From the NCBI GenBank assembly GCA_035493955.1, contig DATJHI010000001.1:56412-120411 (forward strand): DNA of 64,000 nucleotides, written 5' to 3'. This DNA is from NCED01 sp035493955 (GTDB taxonomy: Bacteria > Pseudomonadota > Alphaproteobacteria > Caulobacterales > Caulobacteraceae). The position numbers were made by a program, and so were the translations under genes. Below, piece by piece: positions 26,517 to 35,064 of this stretch. The stretch's first letter is position 1. Each line of letters starts with the position of its first letter. Under the pieces are notes generated by a model. The model saw only the letters and a list, made by a program, of their open reading frames with translations. It was not told where the DNA came from and searched no databases.

Positions 26517-28181
26517 GTGACTACCGTTGAGCATACCGGTCAGACCTTCTCCGCCGACGAGCGGCGCATAACCATCATCGGTGTACTGATCGTCTTCCTG
26601 CTGAGCGCGCTGGACCAGACCATCGTCTCGACCGCCATGCCCCGGATCGTCGCCCAGCTGCAGGGCCTCAACCTCTACGCCTGGGTGACCACGGCCTACA
26701 TGCTGTCGTCGACGGTGATGGTGCCGATCTACGGCAAGCTGGGCGACATCTACGGCCGCAAGGCGGTGCTGATCACCGGCATCATGATCTTCCTGGCGGG
26801 CTCGATGCTGTGCGGTCTCGCGGGGGAGTTCGGGGCCCTGCCGGTTCTGGGCGGGGGCATGACCCAGCTGATCGTGTTCCGCGGGCTGCAGGGAGTGGGC
26901 GGCGGCGGCCTGTTCACCTCGGCCTTCGCCATCATCGCCGACCTGTATCCGCCGCGGGAGCGGGCCAAATTCTCCGGCCTGTTCGGGGCCGTGTTCGGGC
27001 TCGCCTCGGTGGTGGGACCGGTGCTGGGCGGCTTCTTCACCGACCTCGGCGTGACCCATCTGGGCTCGGCGACGATCGCCGGCTGGCGTTGGATATTCTA
27101 CGTCAACATCCCGGTCGGGATGCTGGCCCTGTTCATGATCATCGCCCGGATGCCCCATTTCACCCACCGCAATCCGGGCAAGATCGACTTCCTCGGCGCG
27201 GCCCTGATCGTGGTCACCTTCGTGCCCCTGCTGCTGGGGCTGAGTTGGGGCGGCCGCAACTATGGATGGGGATCGCCGCAGATCCTGGGCCTGATGGCGG
27301 TTTCGGCGGTCGGCCTCATAGCCTTCCTGGCGGTCGAAGCGCGGGTCTCCAATCCGATCGTGTCGGTCAGCCTGTTCAAGAACCGGGTGTTCAGCACCGC
27401 CAACGCCGCCAGCTTCGTCACGTCCATGGCCTTCATGGGCAGCGTCACCTTCCTGCCCCTGTACATGCAGCTAGGCCTGGGGTTGAACGCGACGGACAGC
27501 GGCCTGTCGATCCTGCCGATGATGGTCGGGATGATCGCTTCATCCACCGTCTGTGGCCAGCTCATCACCCGCACCGGCGCCTACAAGCCATTCATGCTGG
27601 GAGGGTCGGTGATGCTGATCCTGGGCCTGTTCCTGATCTCTCTCGCGGGGCCGCACACCGGCCGGCTCGACATGGCCTGGCGTGTGCTGATCATGGGGAT
27701 AGGCCTCGGCCCCTCGATGAGCATCTTCAACATCGCGGTGCAGAACGCGGTCCCGCGGGGCCAGATGGGGGTGGCGACCAGTTCCTCCCAATTCTTCCGA
27801 CAGATCGGCGGTACGGTGGGCATCGCCCTGTTCGGGGCGGTGATGACCCATAACCTGGCCACGGAAGCGGCGAAGCTTCCCGCCCATCCAGGGGCCCAGG
27901 TCCACGTGATCGACCTGTCCGACCTTCAGCGGATGGCGCTTGGATCCGCGGCTGACGGGCCGTCGACCTCCGTCGCCCACGCCGCCGCGACGGCGACTAC
28001 GCCGGAGGTCCGGGCCGTGGTGGTGCATGCGATCTCGGGCATGTTCGTCCTGGCCGTCGGCGTGGCGATGACGGCCTTCCTGCTGATCCTAAGGATTCCG
28101 GTCCTGCCGCTGGAGCATCGCGGCCGCGGACCGGCCGCGTCGGCCGAGCCCATGCCGACCGTGCCGGAACCGGAGGTTTAA
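26517..28181 (+). CDS. DHA2-family MFS drug/proton antiporter
   Basis: 554 residues, consistent with 14 helices. The DHA2 signature LDQTIVSTAMPRIV is in helix 1, with GKLGDIYGRKAVLI as the loop 2-3 motif and GPVLGGFF in helix 5 (motif C type). It exports drugs or toxic metabolites in exchange for protons. The start is GTG with AGAGG upstream. It is preceded by terC and is convergent with an EAL gene. Confidence 0.9.
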   Translation: MTTVEHTGQTFSADERRITIIGVLIVFLLSALDQTIVSTAMPRIVAQLQGLNLYAWVTTAYMLSSTVMVPIYGKLGDIYGRKAVLITGIMIFLAGSMLCGLAGEFGALPVLGGGMTQLIVFRGLQGVGGGGLFTSAFAIIADLYPPRERAKFSGLFGAVFGLASVVGPVLGGFFTDLGVTHLGSATIAGWRWIFYVNIPVGMLALFMIIARMPHFTHRNPGKIDFLGAALIVVTFVPLLLGLSWGGRNYGWGSPQILGLMAVSAVGLIAFLAVEARVSNPIVSVSLFKNRVFSTANAASFVTSMAFMGSVTFLPLYMQLGLGLNATDSGLSILPMMVGMIASSTVCGQLITRTGAYKPFMLGGSVMLILGLFLISLAGPHTGRLDMAWRVLIMGIGLGPSMSIFNIAVQNAVPRGQMGVATSSSQFFRQIGGTVGIALFGAVMTHNLATEAAKLPAHPGAQVHVIDLSDLQRMALGSAADGPSTSVAHAAATATTPEVRAVVVHAISGMFVLAVGVAMTAFLLILRIPVLPLEHRGRGPAASAEPMPTVPEPEV

Positions 28182-28191
28182 GCCCTCCGCA

Positions 28192-28965
28192 CTAGCGGAC
28201 GCCGGGCCAGACCGGCGCCGGCAGGGCTTCCACCTGCGGCCGGGCGAACAGGTAGCCCTGGAGCAGCGAGACCCCGAGATCGCGCAGGGCGGCGTATTCG
28301 TCCACCGTCTCGATCCCCTCGGCCACCAGCACGATGCCGAGATCGTCGCACATGCGGCGGATCGAGCTGACGATGGCGCGTCGAACCCGATCGCCCTCGA
28401 TCCCGCGCACCAGCTCCATGTCCAGCTTGACGATGTCGGGCTGGAACCTGGCCAGCAGGGTCAGGCCCGAATAGCCCGCCCCGAAGTCGTCGATGGCGGT
28501 GCGGAAGCCGACTTCGCGATAGGCCCGGATGATCCGGCCGAGGTGGTCCAGGTCCTCGACCGGGTCGTCCTCGGTGAATTCGAAAATGATCCGGTCCGGG
28601 GACAGGCCAAGCCGCTCGGCCGATGTCTTGGCGCCGGCCGTCCAGGCGGCCGGATCGGTCACCGCATCGGGAACGAAGTTGATCGACAAGGCGGCGCGGC
28701 CGTCCTGGAGCCCGAGCTGGGCCGCCAGCTCGAGGGCGCGCAGCCGGCACTGCTGGTCGAACCGGTGGCGGCTGGTCGGATCGACGGCCGCCAGGACCTG
28801 GCCCGCCCCTTCCCCGCCGACGCCGCGGACCAGGGCCTCATAGGCGAACACCTCCCGCGATCCGGCGTCCACGATCGGCTGGAAGGCCATGGTGATGGGA
28901 ATCGGACACGGACCGCTGTCGAGGGCGATGTCGAGTTTGGGGCGGCGCATTGGGCCGACGCTCAT
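28192..28965 (-). CDS. EAL-domain cyclic-di-GMP phosphodiesterase
   Basis: 257 residues, a nearly bare EAL domain. The motifs appear complete: FAYEALVRG (EAL), LSINFVP, IIFEFTEDD, AIDDFGAGYSGL, DIVKLDM, VLVAEGIET and LLQGYLFARP. An active phosphodiesterase lowering c-di-GMP is therefore likely. There is no sensor, GGDEF or membrane part. The start was chosen because AGGAG lies upstream of the ATG (MSVGPMRRP). Confidence 0.9.
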   Translation of the reverse strand: MSVGPMRRPKLDIALDSGPCPIPITMAFQPIVDAGSREVFAYEALVRGVGGEGAGQVLAAVDPTSRHRFDQQCRLRALELAAQLGLQDGRAALSINFVPDAVTDPAAWTAGAKTSAERLGLSPDRIIFEFTEDDPVEDLDHLGRIIRAYREVGFRTAIDDFGAGYSGLTLLARFQPDIVKLDMELVRGIEGDRVRRAIVSSIRRMCDDLGIVLVAEGIETVDEYAALRDLGVSLLQGYLFARPQVEALPAPVWPGVR

Positions 28966-29109
28966 AGGGCGGCTCCTGTTTGATCTGCCACTGGTGCAAT
29001 GTCGGCGAAAAGGCTGAACAAAGCGCTTCTGCACCGTCCGTGATCGCCAGCGTGCTTGAGACCGGAGGCATGAAGGCCTACCTTGGGATCCGGCGGGTCT
29101 TGCTGCGGC

Positions 29110-29245
29110 TCACGTCGGAGGCTCAAATCCCGGGGACCTTAATCATCCTCATTGGGAGCTGTCCCTGGTCGGGTTCGTGGACCCGGACACACGGCGCCCA
29201 CCTGGTAATCCAGGTCCGAGGGGATTGAAACGCCTCCACGGCTCT
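29110..29245 (+). ncRNA. ssrS: 6S RNA (ssrS) candidate
   Basis: In the 411-base gap before the 5-formyl-THF cyclo-ligase gene, the classical location of 6S RNA in Proteobacteria. A long closing stem is visible: GGAGGC (29117-29122) with GCCTCC (29232-29237), extended by TCAAATCCC against GGGATTGA. It encloses a less-paired central bubble and an apical part with GGGTTC/GGACCC and ACCTGG-TAAT-CCAGGT hairpins. 6S RNA binds the RNA polymerase holoenzyme and tunes growth-phase transcription. Exact ends are uncertain by about 10-20 bases. Confidence 0.78.
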
Positions 29246-29274
29246 CGCGGCGCCGCCACCTTTTCATCGCTTGT

Positions 29275-29298
29275 CTTCCCCTCCTTCGGCGGGGGAAG
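29275..29298. repeat. Palindrome with TTCG loop
   Basis: CTTCCCCTCC-TTCG-GCGGGGGAAG forms a stem capped by a TTCG tetraloop between the 6S RNA candidate and the cyclo-ligase gene. Similar CTTCCCC/GGGGAAG palindromes occur after leuB, and a related one lies inside tilS, so it may be a dispersed repeat. It could also serve as a processing or termination structure. Confidence 0.45.
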
Positions 29299-29376
29299 GT
29301 CCCGCGGCGCGGGGAGATCGGCGGGACATCGCCGCCTTTGGCCGACGACACGTTCCATCCTATCAGCCGCTAGCGC

Positions 29377-29964
29377 ATGACCGCCTTGTCGTCCGACCCG
29401 AAGGCCGCCCTCCGCACCGAACTTCGCGTCCGGCGCACGGCGTTGAAGCACGACCATCCCGACGCCCCCGTCCAGGCGGCCCTGGCCTTCGAACGCGCGG
29501 GGCTCGGCCTGTTCGGCGTCGCGGCCATCTACCACCCCCTGGGATCTGAATTCGACCCCTTCCCCCTGGCGGCCGTCCTGGTTCGCCAAGGTTGCCGCAT
29601 CGCCCTGCCGGCGGTGGTCGCCCGCGACGCGGCGCTGGTGTTCCGGCTGGGGAGCGAGGAGGGGCCGTTGCCCCCGGACGCCCTGGGCGTCCCGGCCCCG
29701 GGGCCGGGCGCGTCGGCGGTTCGGCCCGATCTGGTGATCTGCCCGCTGCTCGGCTTCGACCGGCGGGGCCGACGCCTCGGCCAGGGAGGCGGGTTCTACG
29801 ATCGCACCCTGGCGGAACTGCGGGCCGCCGGGCCGGTGGTCGCCATCGGCCTGGCCTATGCAGGGCAGGAACTGCCGGAGGTTCCCACTGGTCCTTTCGA
29901 TCAGCGGCTGGACGGCGTACTGACCGAGGCGGGCTGGCGCCCGGCGGAGACTGACGCGACATGA
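29377..29964 (+). CDS. 5-Formyltetrahydrofolate cyclo-ligase
   Basis: 195 residues. Converts 5-formyl-THF to 5,10-methenyl-THF with ATP. The N-terminal Lys/Arg pair lies in ALRTELRVRRTAL. The signature CPLLGFDRRGRRLGQGGGFYDR contains the ATP- and folate-binding residues. It follows the 6S RNA candidate as ygfA does in other proteobacteria, and overlaps the next gene by four bases (ATGA). Confidence 0.92.
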   Translation: MTALSSDPKAALRTELRVRRTALKHDHPDAPVQAALAFERAGLGLFGVAAIYHPLGSEFDPFPLAAVLVRQGCRIALPAVVARDAALVFRLGSEEGPLPPDALGVPAPGPGASAVRPDLVICPLLGFDRRGRRLGQGGGFYDRTLAELRAAGPVVAIGLAYAGQELPEVPTGPFDQRLDGVLTEAGWRPAETDAT

Positions 29965-30806
29965 GGCTGGCGTTTTTCGGCGACATCATCGGACGGCCGG
30001 GACGAGAGGCGCTCGCCACCCATCTGCCGGGCCTGCGCCGGCGGCTGGCGCTGGAGTTCGTGGTGGTCAACGCCGAGAACGCGGCCTCGGGCTTCGGCAT
30101 CACCGAAAAGACCGCAGGCGAACTGTTCGACGCCGGGGCCGACTGCCTGACCCTGGGCAACCACTCCTGGGACCAGCGCGAGGCCCTGACCTATATCGAC
30201 CGGGAGCCGCGCCTGCTGCGTCCGGTGAATTATCCCAAGCTGTCCCAGGCCCCCGGACGCGGGGCCTGGATGTTCGAGACTGTGGGCGGCCGCCGGGTGC
30301 TGGTGGTCAATGTGCTGGGACGGGTGCACATGGACGCCCTGGACGATCCGTTCTCCGCCATCGAGCGGGAGCTCGAGGCCTGTCCCCTGGGCATGGCCTG
30401 CGACGCCCTGATCGTCGACATGCACTGCGAGGCCACCTCCGAGAAGATGGCCATGGGCCATTTCTGCGACGGCCGCGCCAGCCTGGTGGTCGGCACCCAT
30501 ACCCATGTGCCTACCGCCGACGCCCAGATCCTTCCCGGCGGCACCGGCTACCAGACCGACGCCGGCGGCTGCTGCGACTACGACAGCGTCATCGGCATGG
30601 CCAAGGAGGAGGCGGTGCGCCGCTTCACCAGCCGGCTGCCCGGCGCCCGGCTCCAGCCCGCGGGCGGCCAGGCCACCTTGTGCGGCGTCTATGTGGAGAC
30701 CGATCCGCATACCGGTCTGGCGCGGCGGATCGAGCCGATCCGTATCGGCGGCCGGCTGGCCTCGCATGTGCCGAGTCCGGACGTGGCGGCCAGCGCGGCG
30801 GAATAG
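29961..30806 (+). CDS. YmdB-like metallophosphoesterase (TIGR00282 type)
   Basis: 281 residues. Metal-binding residues are in FFGDIIGRPGR, VVNAENAASGFG, TLGNHSWDQ, DMHCEATSEK and VVGTHTHVPTADAQILPGGTGY. This set is typical of the family of 2',3'-cyclic-nucleotide 2'-phosphodiesterases related to Bacillus YmdB. It is translationally coupled to the cyclo-ligase gene. The cellular role is probably RNA or nucleotide turnover (inference). Confidence 0.9.
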   Translation: MRLAFFGDIIGRPGREALATHLPGLRRRLALEFVVVNAENAASGFGITEKTAGELFDAGADCLTLGNHSWDQREALTYIDREPRLLRPVNYPKLSQAPGRGAWMFETVGGRRVLVVNVLGRVHMDALDDPFSAIERELEACPLGMACDALIVDMHCEATSEKMAMGHFCDGRASLVVGTHTHVPTADAQILPGGTGYQTDAGGCCDYDSVIGMAKEEAVRRFTSRLPGARLQPAGGQATLCGVYVETDPHTGLARRIEPIRIGGRLASHVPSPDVAASAAE

Positions 30807-30814
30807 CCGCTTCC

Positions 30815-31087
30815 TCAGTCGTCCCGGAACATCAGTTCGCCCACGATCAGCCGATCGATCCTGAGCTCGCGCACGCGCGCCCGCCCCACCGCCATGCGCC
30901 CGATCGCCAGGACGCCGATGCTGAGCGCTCCCACGGCAAGGGCGCCCACCGCCGCGGCGCCGAGCGCCGACAGGGCCAGGGACCTGGCGTTCAGCGGCAG
31001 GCCGCCGACCAACGGCCCGGGGGGATACCAGTGCACGATCTCCGGGGCTGTGCCGTCGATCTCGGATTCGGTGTCGGATCGGGTCAT
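30815..31087 (-). CDS. Small pentad-repeat protein
   Basis: 90 residues. From about residue 41 the sequence repeats every five positions with Gly or a polar residue fixed and Leu/Ile/Val between: AAVGA LAVGA LSIGV LAIGR, MAVGR ARVRE LRIDR LIVGE. This looks like a variant pentapeptide (beta-helix) repeat, or alternatively a membrane helix followed by a basic tail. No signal peptide is visible. The N-terminus is acidic (SDTESEIDG) then Pro-rich. It is convergent with the YmdB-like gene. Function unknown. Confidence 0.65.
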   Translation of the reverse strand: MTRSDTESEIDGTAPEIVHWYPPGPLVGGLPLNARSLALSALGAAAVGALAVGALSIGVLAIGRMAVGRARVRELRIDRLIVGELMFRDD

Positions 31088-31203
31088 CGGAGCCCTCGTA
31101 TCGCCGCCAGCTTGAACCTGTAGCGCCGCCGCAAGTTCCCGACGCTGGCCTTTGTCCGGGGCGCCCGCTAAAAGCCGCCGCTCAAAGCCCAGCGGAACCA
31201 AGC

Positions 31204-31950
31204 ATGGCCGGCCACTCGAAGTTCAAGAACATCCAGTTCCGCAAGGGACGCCAGGACAAGATCCGCTCCAAGCTGTTCTCCAAGTTGTCCCGCGACATCA
31301 CCTTGGCCGCCAAACAGGGCGTGCCCGACCTTTCGGCCAACTCGCGCCTGCGGCTTGCCGTGGCCAACGCCAAGGCCGAGAGCATGCCCAAGGACAATAT
31401 CGACCGGGCGATCAAGAAGGCCATGTCGGGCGAAACCGACAACATGGAGGAGATCCGGTACGAGGGCTTCGGCCCCGGCGGGGTCGGCATTCTGGTCGAG
31501 GTCCTGACCGACAACCGCAACCGGTCCGCCATGTCCCTGCGCACCATCTTCGGCAAGAACGGCGGGGCCCTTGGCGAAAGCGGTTCGGTCGCCTTCATGT
31601 TCGACCGCCTGGGCGAGATCGTCTACCCGGCCAAGGCCGCCAGCGAAGACGCGGTGATGGAGGCGGCGATCGAAGCCGGCGCCGAGGACGTCGAATCCGA
31701 CGCCGAGGCCCACACCGTCTACACCGCCTTCGAGGACCTCTCGGCCGTGGCCGAGGCCCTGGAGACCGCCTTCGGTCCTCCCAAGTCCACCGGCGTGGTC
31801 TGGCGGCCCAAGACCACCACCCCCGTCTCGGGCGAGCAGGCGCAGGGCCTGATGAAGCTGATGGACGCCCTCGACGACGACGACGACGTGCAGAACGTCT
31901 ACGCCAACTTCGAGATGAGCGACGAGGACATGGCGCGGCTGGCGGGCTGA
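31204..31950 (+). CDS. yebC: YebC/PmpR-family protein
   Basis: 248 residues, the usual length. It starts MAGHSKFKNIQFRKGRQDKI, then LAVANAKAESMPKDNIDRAI, YEGFGPGGVGILVEVLTDNRNR and GEIVYPA. Recognised as the YebC/TACO1 family, described first as transcriptional regulators and more recently as aiding ribosomes at difficult sequences such as proline stretches. In this orientation it precedes ruvCAB, a common arrangement in Proteobacteria. Confidence 0.94.
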   Translation: MAGHSKFKNIQFRKGRQDKIRSKLFSKLSRDITLAAKQGVPDLSANSRLRLAVANAKAESMPKDNIDRAIKKAMSGETDNMEEIRYEGFGPGGVGILVEVLTDNRNRSAMSLRTIFGKNGGALGESGSVAFMFDRLGEIVYPAKAASEDAVMEAAIEAGAEDVESDAEAHTVYTAFEDLSAVAEALETAFGPPKSTGVVWRPKTTTPVSGEQAQGLMKLMDALDDDDDVQNVYANFEMSDEDMARLAG

Positions 31951-32054
31951 ACCTCCTCGCCCCTTCTATGTCGGGGCTGCGACAGGGATCATCACGAAGC
32001 CGCCCCATTCAATGGCGAAGCTCGGCAGCGACGATATCGAAGAGGAATCCCTCG

Positions 32055-32336
32055 ATGCGCACCTGTTCGAGCTGCGGCGACTGCTACGCCTATGAAGTGG
32101 TCGCGCCCGGCGACCTGGAGCGTACCTTCGACTTCGAGGCCGAATGGCAGGGCCTGCGCCTGCTGTGTCCGGCCTGCGGCGCCTTGCAGAGGGTGAGCTT
32201 CGCCCCCGTCGCCCTGTCCAACCAGCCTGCGCCGGGCCTTCCCGAAGGCCTACGGGTCCATGCCGTCGTCGGGCCCGGCGCCGAGGTGGTGCCGTTCCGA
32301 CCGCGGGTCAATACGGGCTCCGATCGCCAACGGTAA
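32055..32336 (+). CDS. Small zinc-ribbon-like protein
   Basis: 93 residues from ATG with GAAGAGGAA about nine bases upstream. Five cysteines: CSSCGDC at the N-terminus and CPACG at about residues 38-42, arranged like a two-knuckle zinc ribbon separated by an acidic strand (LERTFDFEAEWQG). The remainder is Pro/Val-rich. No known family is recognised. It sits between yebC and ruvC and may be in the same operon. Confidence 0.6.
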   Translation: MRTCSSCGDCYAYEVVAPGDLERTFDFEAEWQGLRLLCPACGALQRVSFAPVALSNQPAPGLPEGLRVHAVVGPGAEVVPFRPRVNTGSDRQR

Positions 32337-32391
32337 GGATTGATTAACCCCGAGATCGCTTTCCCTGAGAGGCGGGGCGCGCGATGCTCGG

Positions 32392-32406
32392 GAACACATG
32401 ACGAAC
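32392..32406. promoter_or_regulatory. LexA (SOS) box over the ruvC start
   Basis: GAAC-ACATGAC-GAAC on the plus strand is GTTC-N7-GTTC on the minus strand, an exact match to the alphaproteobacterial LexA direct repeat. It covers the ruvC ATG. ruv genes are SOS targets in many bacteria, so LexA control of ruvCAB is plausible. The unusual position over the start codon would imply a roadblock or an internal promoter. Confidence 0.55.
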
Positions 32407-32907
32407 GCGATTCGGATTCTTGGGCTCGATCCAGGCCTTCGCCACACCGGCTGGGGGGTGATCGCCTGCGAGGGCTCGCGCCTGGTGCATGTGGCGCATG
32501 GGGTGGTCAGCCCGTCCGACCGCGCACCCTTCGCTGAACGCCTGCTGCACCTGTTCGAGCAGATCTGCGACGTGATCGCGGCGCACCGGCCTGACGAGGT
32601 CGCGGTGGAAGAGGTGTTCGTCAACATGAATCCCTCCTCGACCTTGAAGCTCGGCCATGCGCGCGCCGCCTCCCTGATTGCCCCGGCGCGAGCCGGTCTG
32701 CCGGTGGCCGAATACGCCACGCGGGCGGTGAAGAAGGCCGTGGTCGGGACCGGGGCCGCGGACAAGGCCCAGATCGGTTTCATGGTCCGCCGCCTGCTGC
32801 CTGCGGCGGGCGACACCTGCGCCGATTCCGCCGACGCCCTGGCCGTCGCCATCACCCATGCCCACCTGCGGGTCGCCGCCCAGCGCTTGGCGCGGGGAGC
32901 GGCCTGA
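32398..32907 (+). CDS. ruvC: Holliday junction resolvase RuvC
   Basis: 169-residue endonuclease that cleaves Holliday junctions with RuvAB. The catalytic acidic residues are in ILGLDPGLRHTGWG (Asp), VAVEEVFVNMNPSSTLKLG (Glu) and the C-terminal DSADALAVA. The KAQIGFMVRRLL helix is typical. The ruvA start overlaps the stop (TGATG), forming ruvC-ruvA-ruvB with a LexA-type box at the start. Confidence 0.96.
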   Translation: MTNAIRILGLDPGLRHTGWGVIACEGSRLVHVAHGVVSPSDRAPFAERLLHLFEQICDVIAAHRPDEVAVEEVFVNMNPSSTLKLGHARAASLIAPARAGLPVAEYATRAVKKAVVGTGAADKAQIGFMVRRLLPAAGDTCADSADALAVAITHAHLRVAAQRLARGAA

Positions 32908-33521
32908 TGATCGGACGCCTGCGCGGACTGCTGGCGGAGGTGGCCGAGGAAGAGGCCCTCATCGACGTCATGGGCGTCGGCTATCTGGTCCGCTGCGGGG
33001 CGCGCACCCTGTCGCGCCTGCCGCCGGTCGGCGACGAGACGGTGCTCCATATCGACAGCCAGACCCGCGAGGACGGCACCCGGCTGTACGGCTTCCTGAC
33101 CCGCGAGGAACGGTCGGTCTTCGTCCTGTTGCAGGCCATCCAGGGGGTGGGCCCCAAGGCGGCCCTGTCGGTGCTGGATGTGCTGCCGCCCGCCGATCTC
33201 GCCGCCGCGGTGGCCCGCGAGGACAAGGCGGCCGTCGCCCGCGCCCAGGGGGTCGGACCCAAGCTCGCCCTGCGCATCGTCGTCGAACTGAAGGGCAAGC
33301 CCCTGGGCGCCGGATTGACCGTCGGCGCCTCCAGCGGCGCGTCCGCTGTTCCCGTCCTTGCCCAGCCCTCGGCTGCCGGGGAGGCGACCTCCGCCCTGAT
33401 GGGCCTGGGGCTGAGCGAGCCGGTGGCGCGCCGGGCGGTGGAGCAGGCCCTGGCCCGGCTCGGTCCCGAACCTGACCTGCCCGTCCTGATCAAGGCGGCC
33501 TTGCAGGAGAGCGCGCGGTGA
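32907..33521 (+). CDS. ruvA: Holliday junction helicase subunit RuvA
   Basis: 204 residues. The N-terminal OB fold (MIGRLRGLLAEV, VGYLVRCG, REDGTRLYGFLTREER), the tandem helix-hairpin-helix (LLQAIQGVGPKAALSVL; RAQGVGPKLALRIVVELKGK) and the C-terminal RuvB-binding domain (ATSALMGLGLSEPVARRAVEQAL) are all present. It tetramerises on four-way junctions and recruits RuvB. Its stop overlaps the ruvB start. Confidence 0.96.
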   Translation: MIGRLRGLLAEVAEEEALIDVMGVGYLVRCGARTLSRLPPVGDETVLHIDSQTREDGTRLYGFLTREERSVFVLLQAIQGVGPKAALSVLDVLPPADLAAAVAREDKAAVARAQGVGPKLALRIVVELKGKPLGAGLTVGASSGASAVPVLAQPSAAGEATSALMGLGLSEPVARRAVEQALARLGPEPDLPVLIKAALQESAR

Positions 33522-34546
33522 CCCGCCTGGTCTCCGGCGACGCGGCCGCCTTCGAGGCGGCCGACCGGGCGCTCCGGCCCCAGACCCTGTCCGAATTCGT
33601 CGGGCAGGAGGCGTGCAAGGCCAATCTGAAGGTGTTCATCGAGGCCGCCCGCGGCCGCAACCAGGCGCTCGACCACGTCCTGCTGTTCGGGCCGCCGGGG
33701 CTGGGCAAGACCACCCTCGCCCAGATCATCGCCCGGGAGCTGGGGGTGAACTTTCGCGCCACCTCGGGTCCGATCCTGGCCAAGGCCGGGGACCTGGCGG
33801 CGATCCTGACCAACCTCGAACCCCACGACGTGCTGTTCATCGACGAGGTGCACCGCCTGCCGCCGATGGTGGAGGAGGTGCTCTATCCGGCGATGGAGGA
33901 CCACGTCCTCGACCTGATCATCGGCGAGGGGCCTTCGGCCCGGTCGGTGCGGATCGACCTGTCGCCCTTCACCCTGGTCGCCGCCACCACCCGTGCGGGT
34001 CTGCTGGCGACGCCCCTGCGCGACCGGTTCGGCATTCCGCTGCGGCTGGAGTTCTACACTCACGCGGAGCTGCAGCTGGTCCTGGCCCACGCCGCCCGGC
34101 GGATGGGGGTGGCGCTCGCCGCCGACGGCGCGGCCGAGATCGCCGCCCGCGCCCGCGGCACCCCGCGGGTGGCCGGCCGGCTGCTGCGCCGGGTGCGCGA
34201 TTTCGCCGAGGCCGAGGGCGCCCAGGCCATCGACCGCGCCGTCGCCGCCCGGGCGCTGGCCCGGCTGGAGGTGGACGAGGCGGGGCTGGACAGCCTCGAC
34301 CGTCGTTACTTGCGCGCCCTGATCGAAACCTACGGCGGCGGGCCGGTGGGCGCCGAGACCCTGGCCGCGGCCCTGGCCGAGGCGCGCGATTCCATCGAGG
34401 ACGTCATCGAGCCCTATCTGCTGCAACAGGGCTTCGTCCTGCGCACCCCGCGCGGCCGGGTGGCCGGGGGCAAGGCCTATCTGCATCTGGGCCTGACACC
34501 TCCCGCCAAGCCGCCGCAGCCGACCCTGTTCGAGGAGGAGCGATGA
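33518..34546 (+). CDS. ruvB: Holliday junction branch-migration ATPase RuvB
   Basis: 342-residue AAA+ hexameric motor. Walker A is FGPPGLGKTTLAQI, Walker B LFIDEVHRLP, sensor 1 AATTRAG, and the arginine-finger region LRDRFGI. The C-terminal winged helix contains DVIEPYLLQQGFVLRTPRGR, typical of RuvB. GTG start in GTGA overlap with ruvA; the ybgC start overlaps its stop. Confidence 0.97.
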   Translation: MTRLVSGDAAAFEAADRALRPQTLSEFVGQEACKANLKVFIEAARGRNQALDHVLLFGPPGLGKTTLAQIIARELGVNFRATSGPILAKAGDLAAILTNLEPHDVLFIDEVHRLPPMVEEVLYPAMEDHVLDLIIGEGPSARSVRIDLSPFTLVAATTRAGLLATPLRDRFGIPLRLEFYTHAELQLVLAHAARRMGVALAADGAAEIAARARGTPRVAGRLLRRVRDFAEAEGAQAIDRAVAARALARLEVDEAGLDSLDRRYLRALIETYGGGPVGAETLAAALAEARDSIEDVIEPYLLQQGFVLRTPRGRVAGGKAYLHLGLTPPAKPPQPTLFEEER

Positions 34547-34995
34547 CGCAGTCGGACCCCTCCGCCGGCCGCTTCGAAGGACGCGAGCATCGCCTGCCGG
34601 TGCGGGTCTATTACGAGGACACCGACTTCACCGGGGTGGTCTATCATGCCAGCTACGCGCGCTTCTTTGAGCGCGGCCGCACCGACTTTTTGCGCTTGGC
34701 CGGGATCGGCCACGGGGACCTGTTCAGGCTCGACCCGCCTCTCGCCTTCGTGGTGGTCCGGCTGGCCATCGATTTCATCAGGCCGGCGGCGATCGACGAC
34801 GCCCTGGAAGTCCGCACCGTCTACCGGGCCGCCCGCGGCGCGCGTTTCACCATCGACCAGCGCCTGTGGCGTGGGGACGAGCCCATCGCCTCGGCCGAGA
34901 TCCACGCCGCCTGCATCGAGTTGTCGGGGCGTCCCCGCCGCCTGCCCGCCCAGGTGATGGCGCGCCTGGAACCCTATCTGTCCCCGGCGGCGTGA
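34543..34995 (+). CDS. ybgC: Tol-Pal-associated acyl-CoA thioesterase YbgC
   Basis: 150-residue hotdog thioesterase. The active-site segment VRVYYEDTDFTGVVYHASYARFFERGRTDFLR is split by the conserved Asp of the 4-hydroxybenzoyl-CoA thioesterase class. The DFIRPAAIDDALEVRT region is also typical. It is co-transcribed at the head of the tol genes as in most Gram-negative bacteria and is coupled to ruvB (ATGA, GAGGAGGAG upstream). Confidence 0.93.
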   Translation: MTQSDPSAGRFEGREHRLPVRVYYEDTDFTGVVYHASYARFFERGRTDFLRLAGIGHGDLFRLDPPLAFVVVRLAIDFIRPAAIDDALEVRTVYRAARGARFTIDQRLWRGDEPIASAEIHAACIELSGRPRRLPAQVMARLEPYLSPAA

Positions 34996-35064
34996 CGCCG
35001 ACGCCTTAGTTTCGTCACCCCAAGCTTTTGTGGTCGCCTTCAACCTTAACGAGCCAAGCCCGCG

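Noticed and set aside
32012..32094. 27-codon ORF overlapping the zinc-ribbon gene start
   Set aside because: It ends inside the better-supported ORF and shows no domain; probably incidental.
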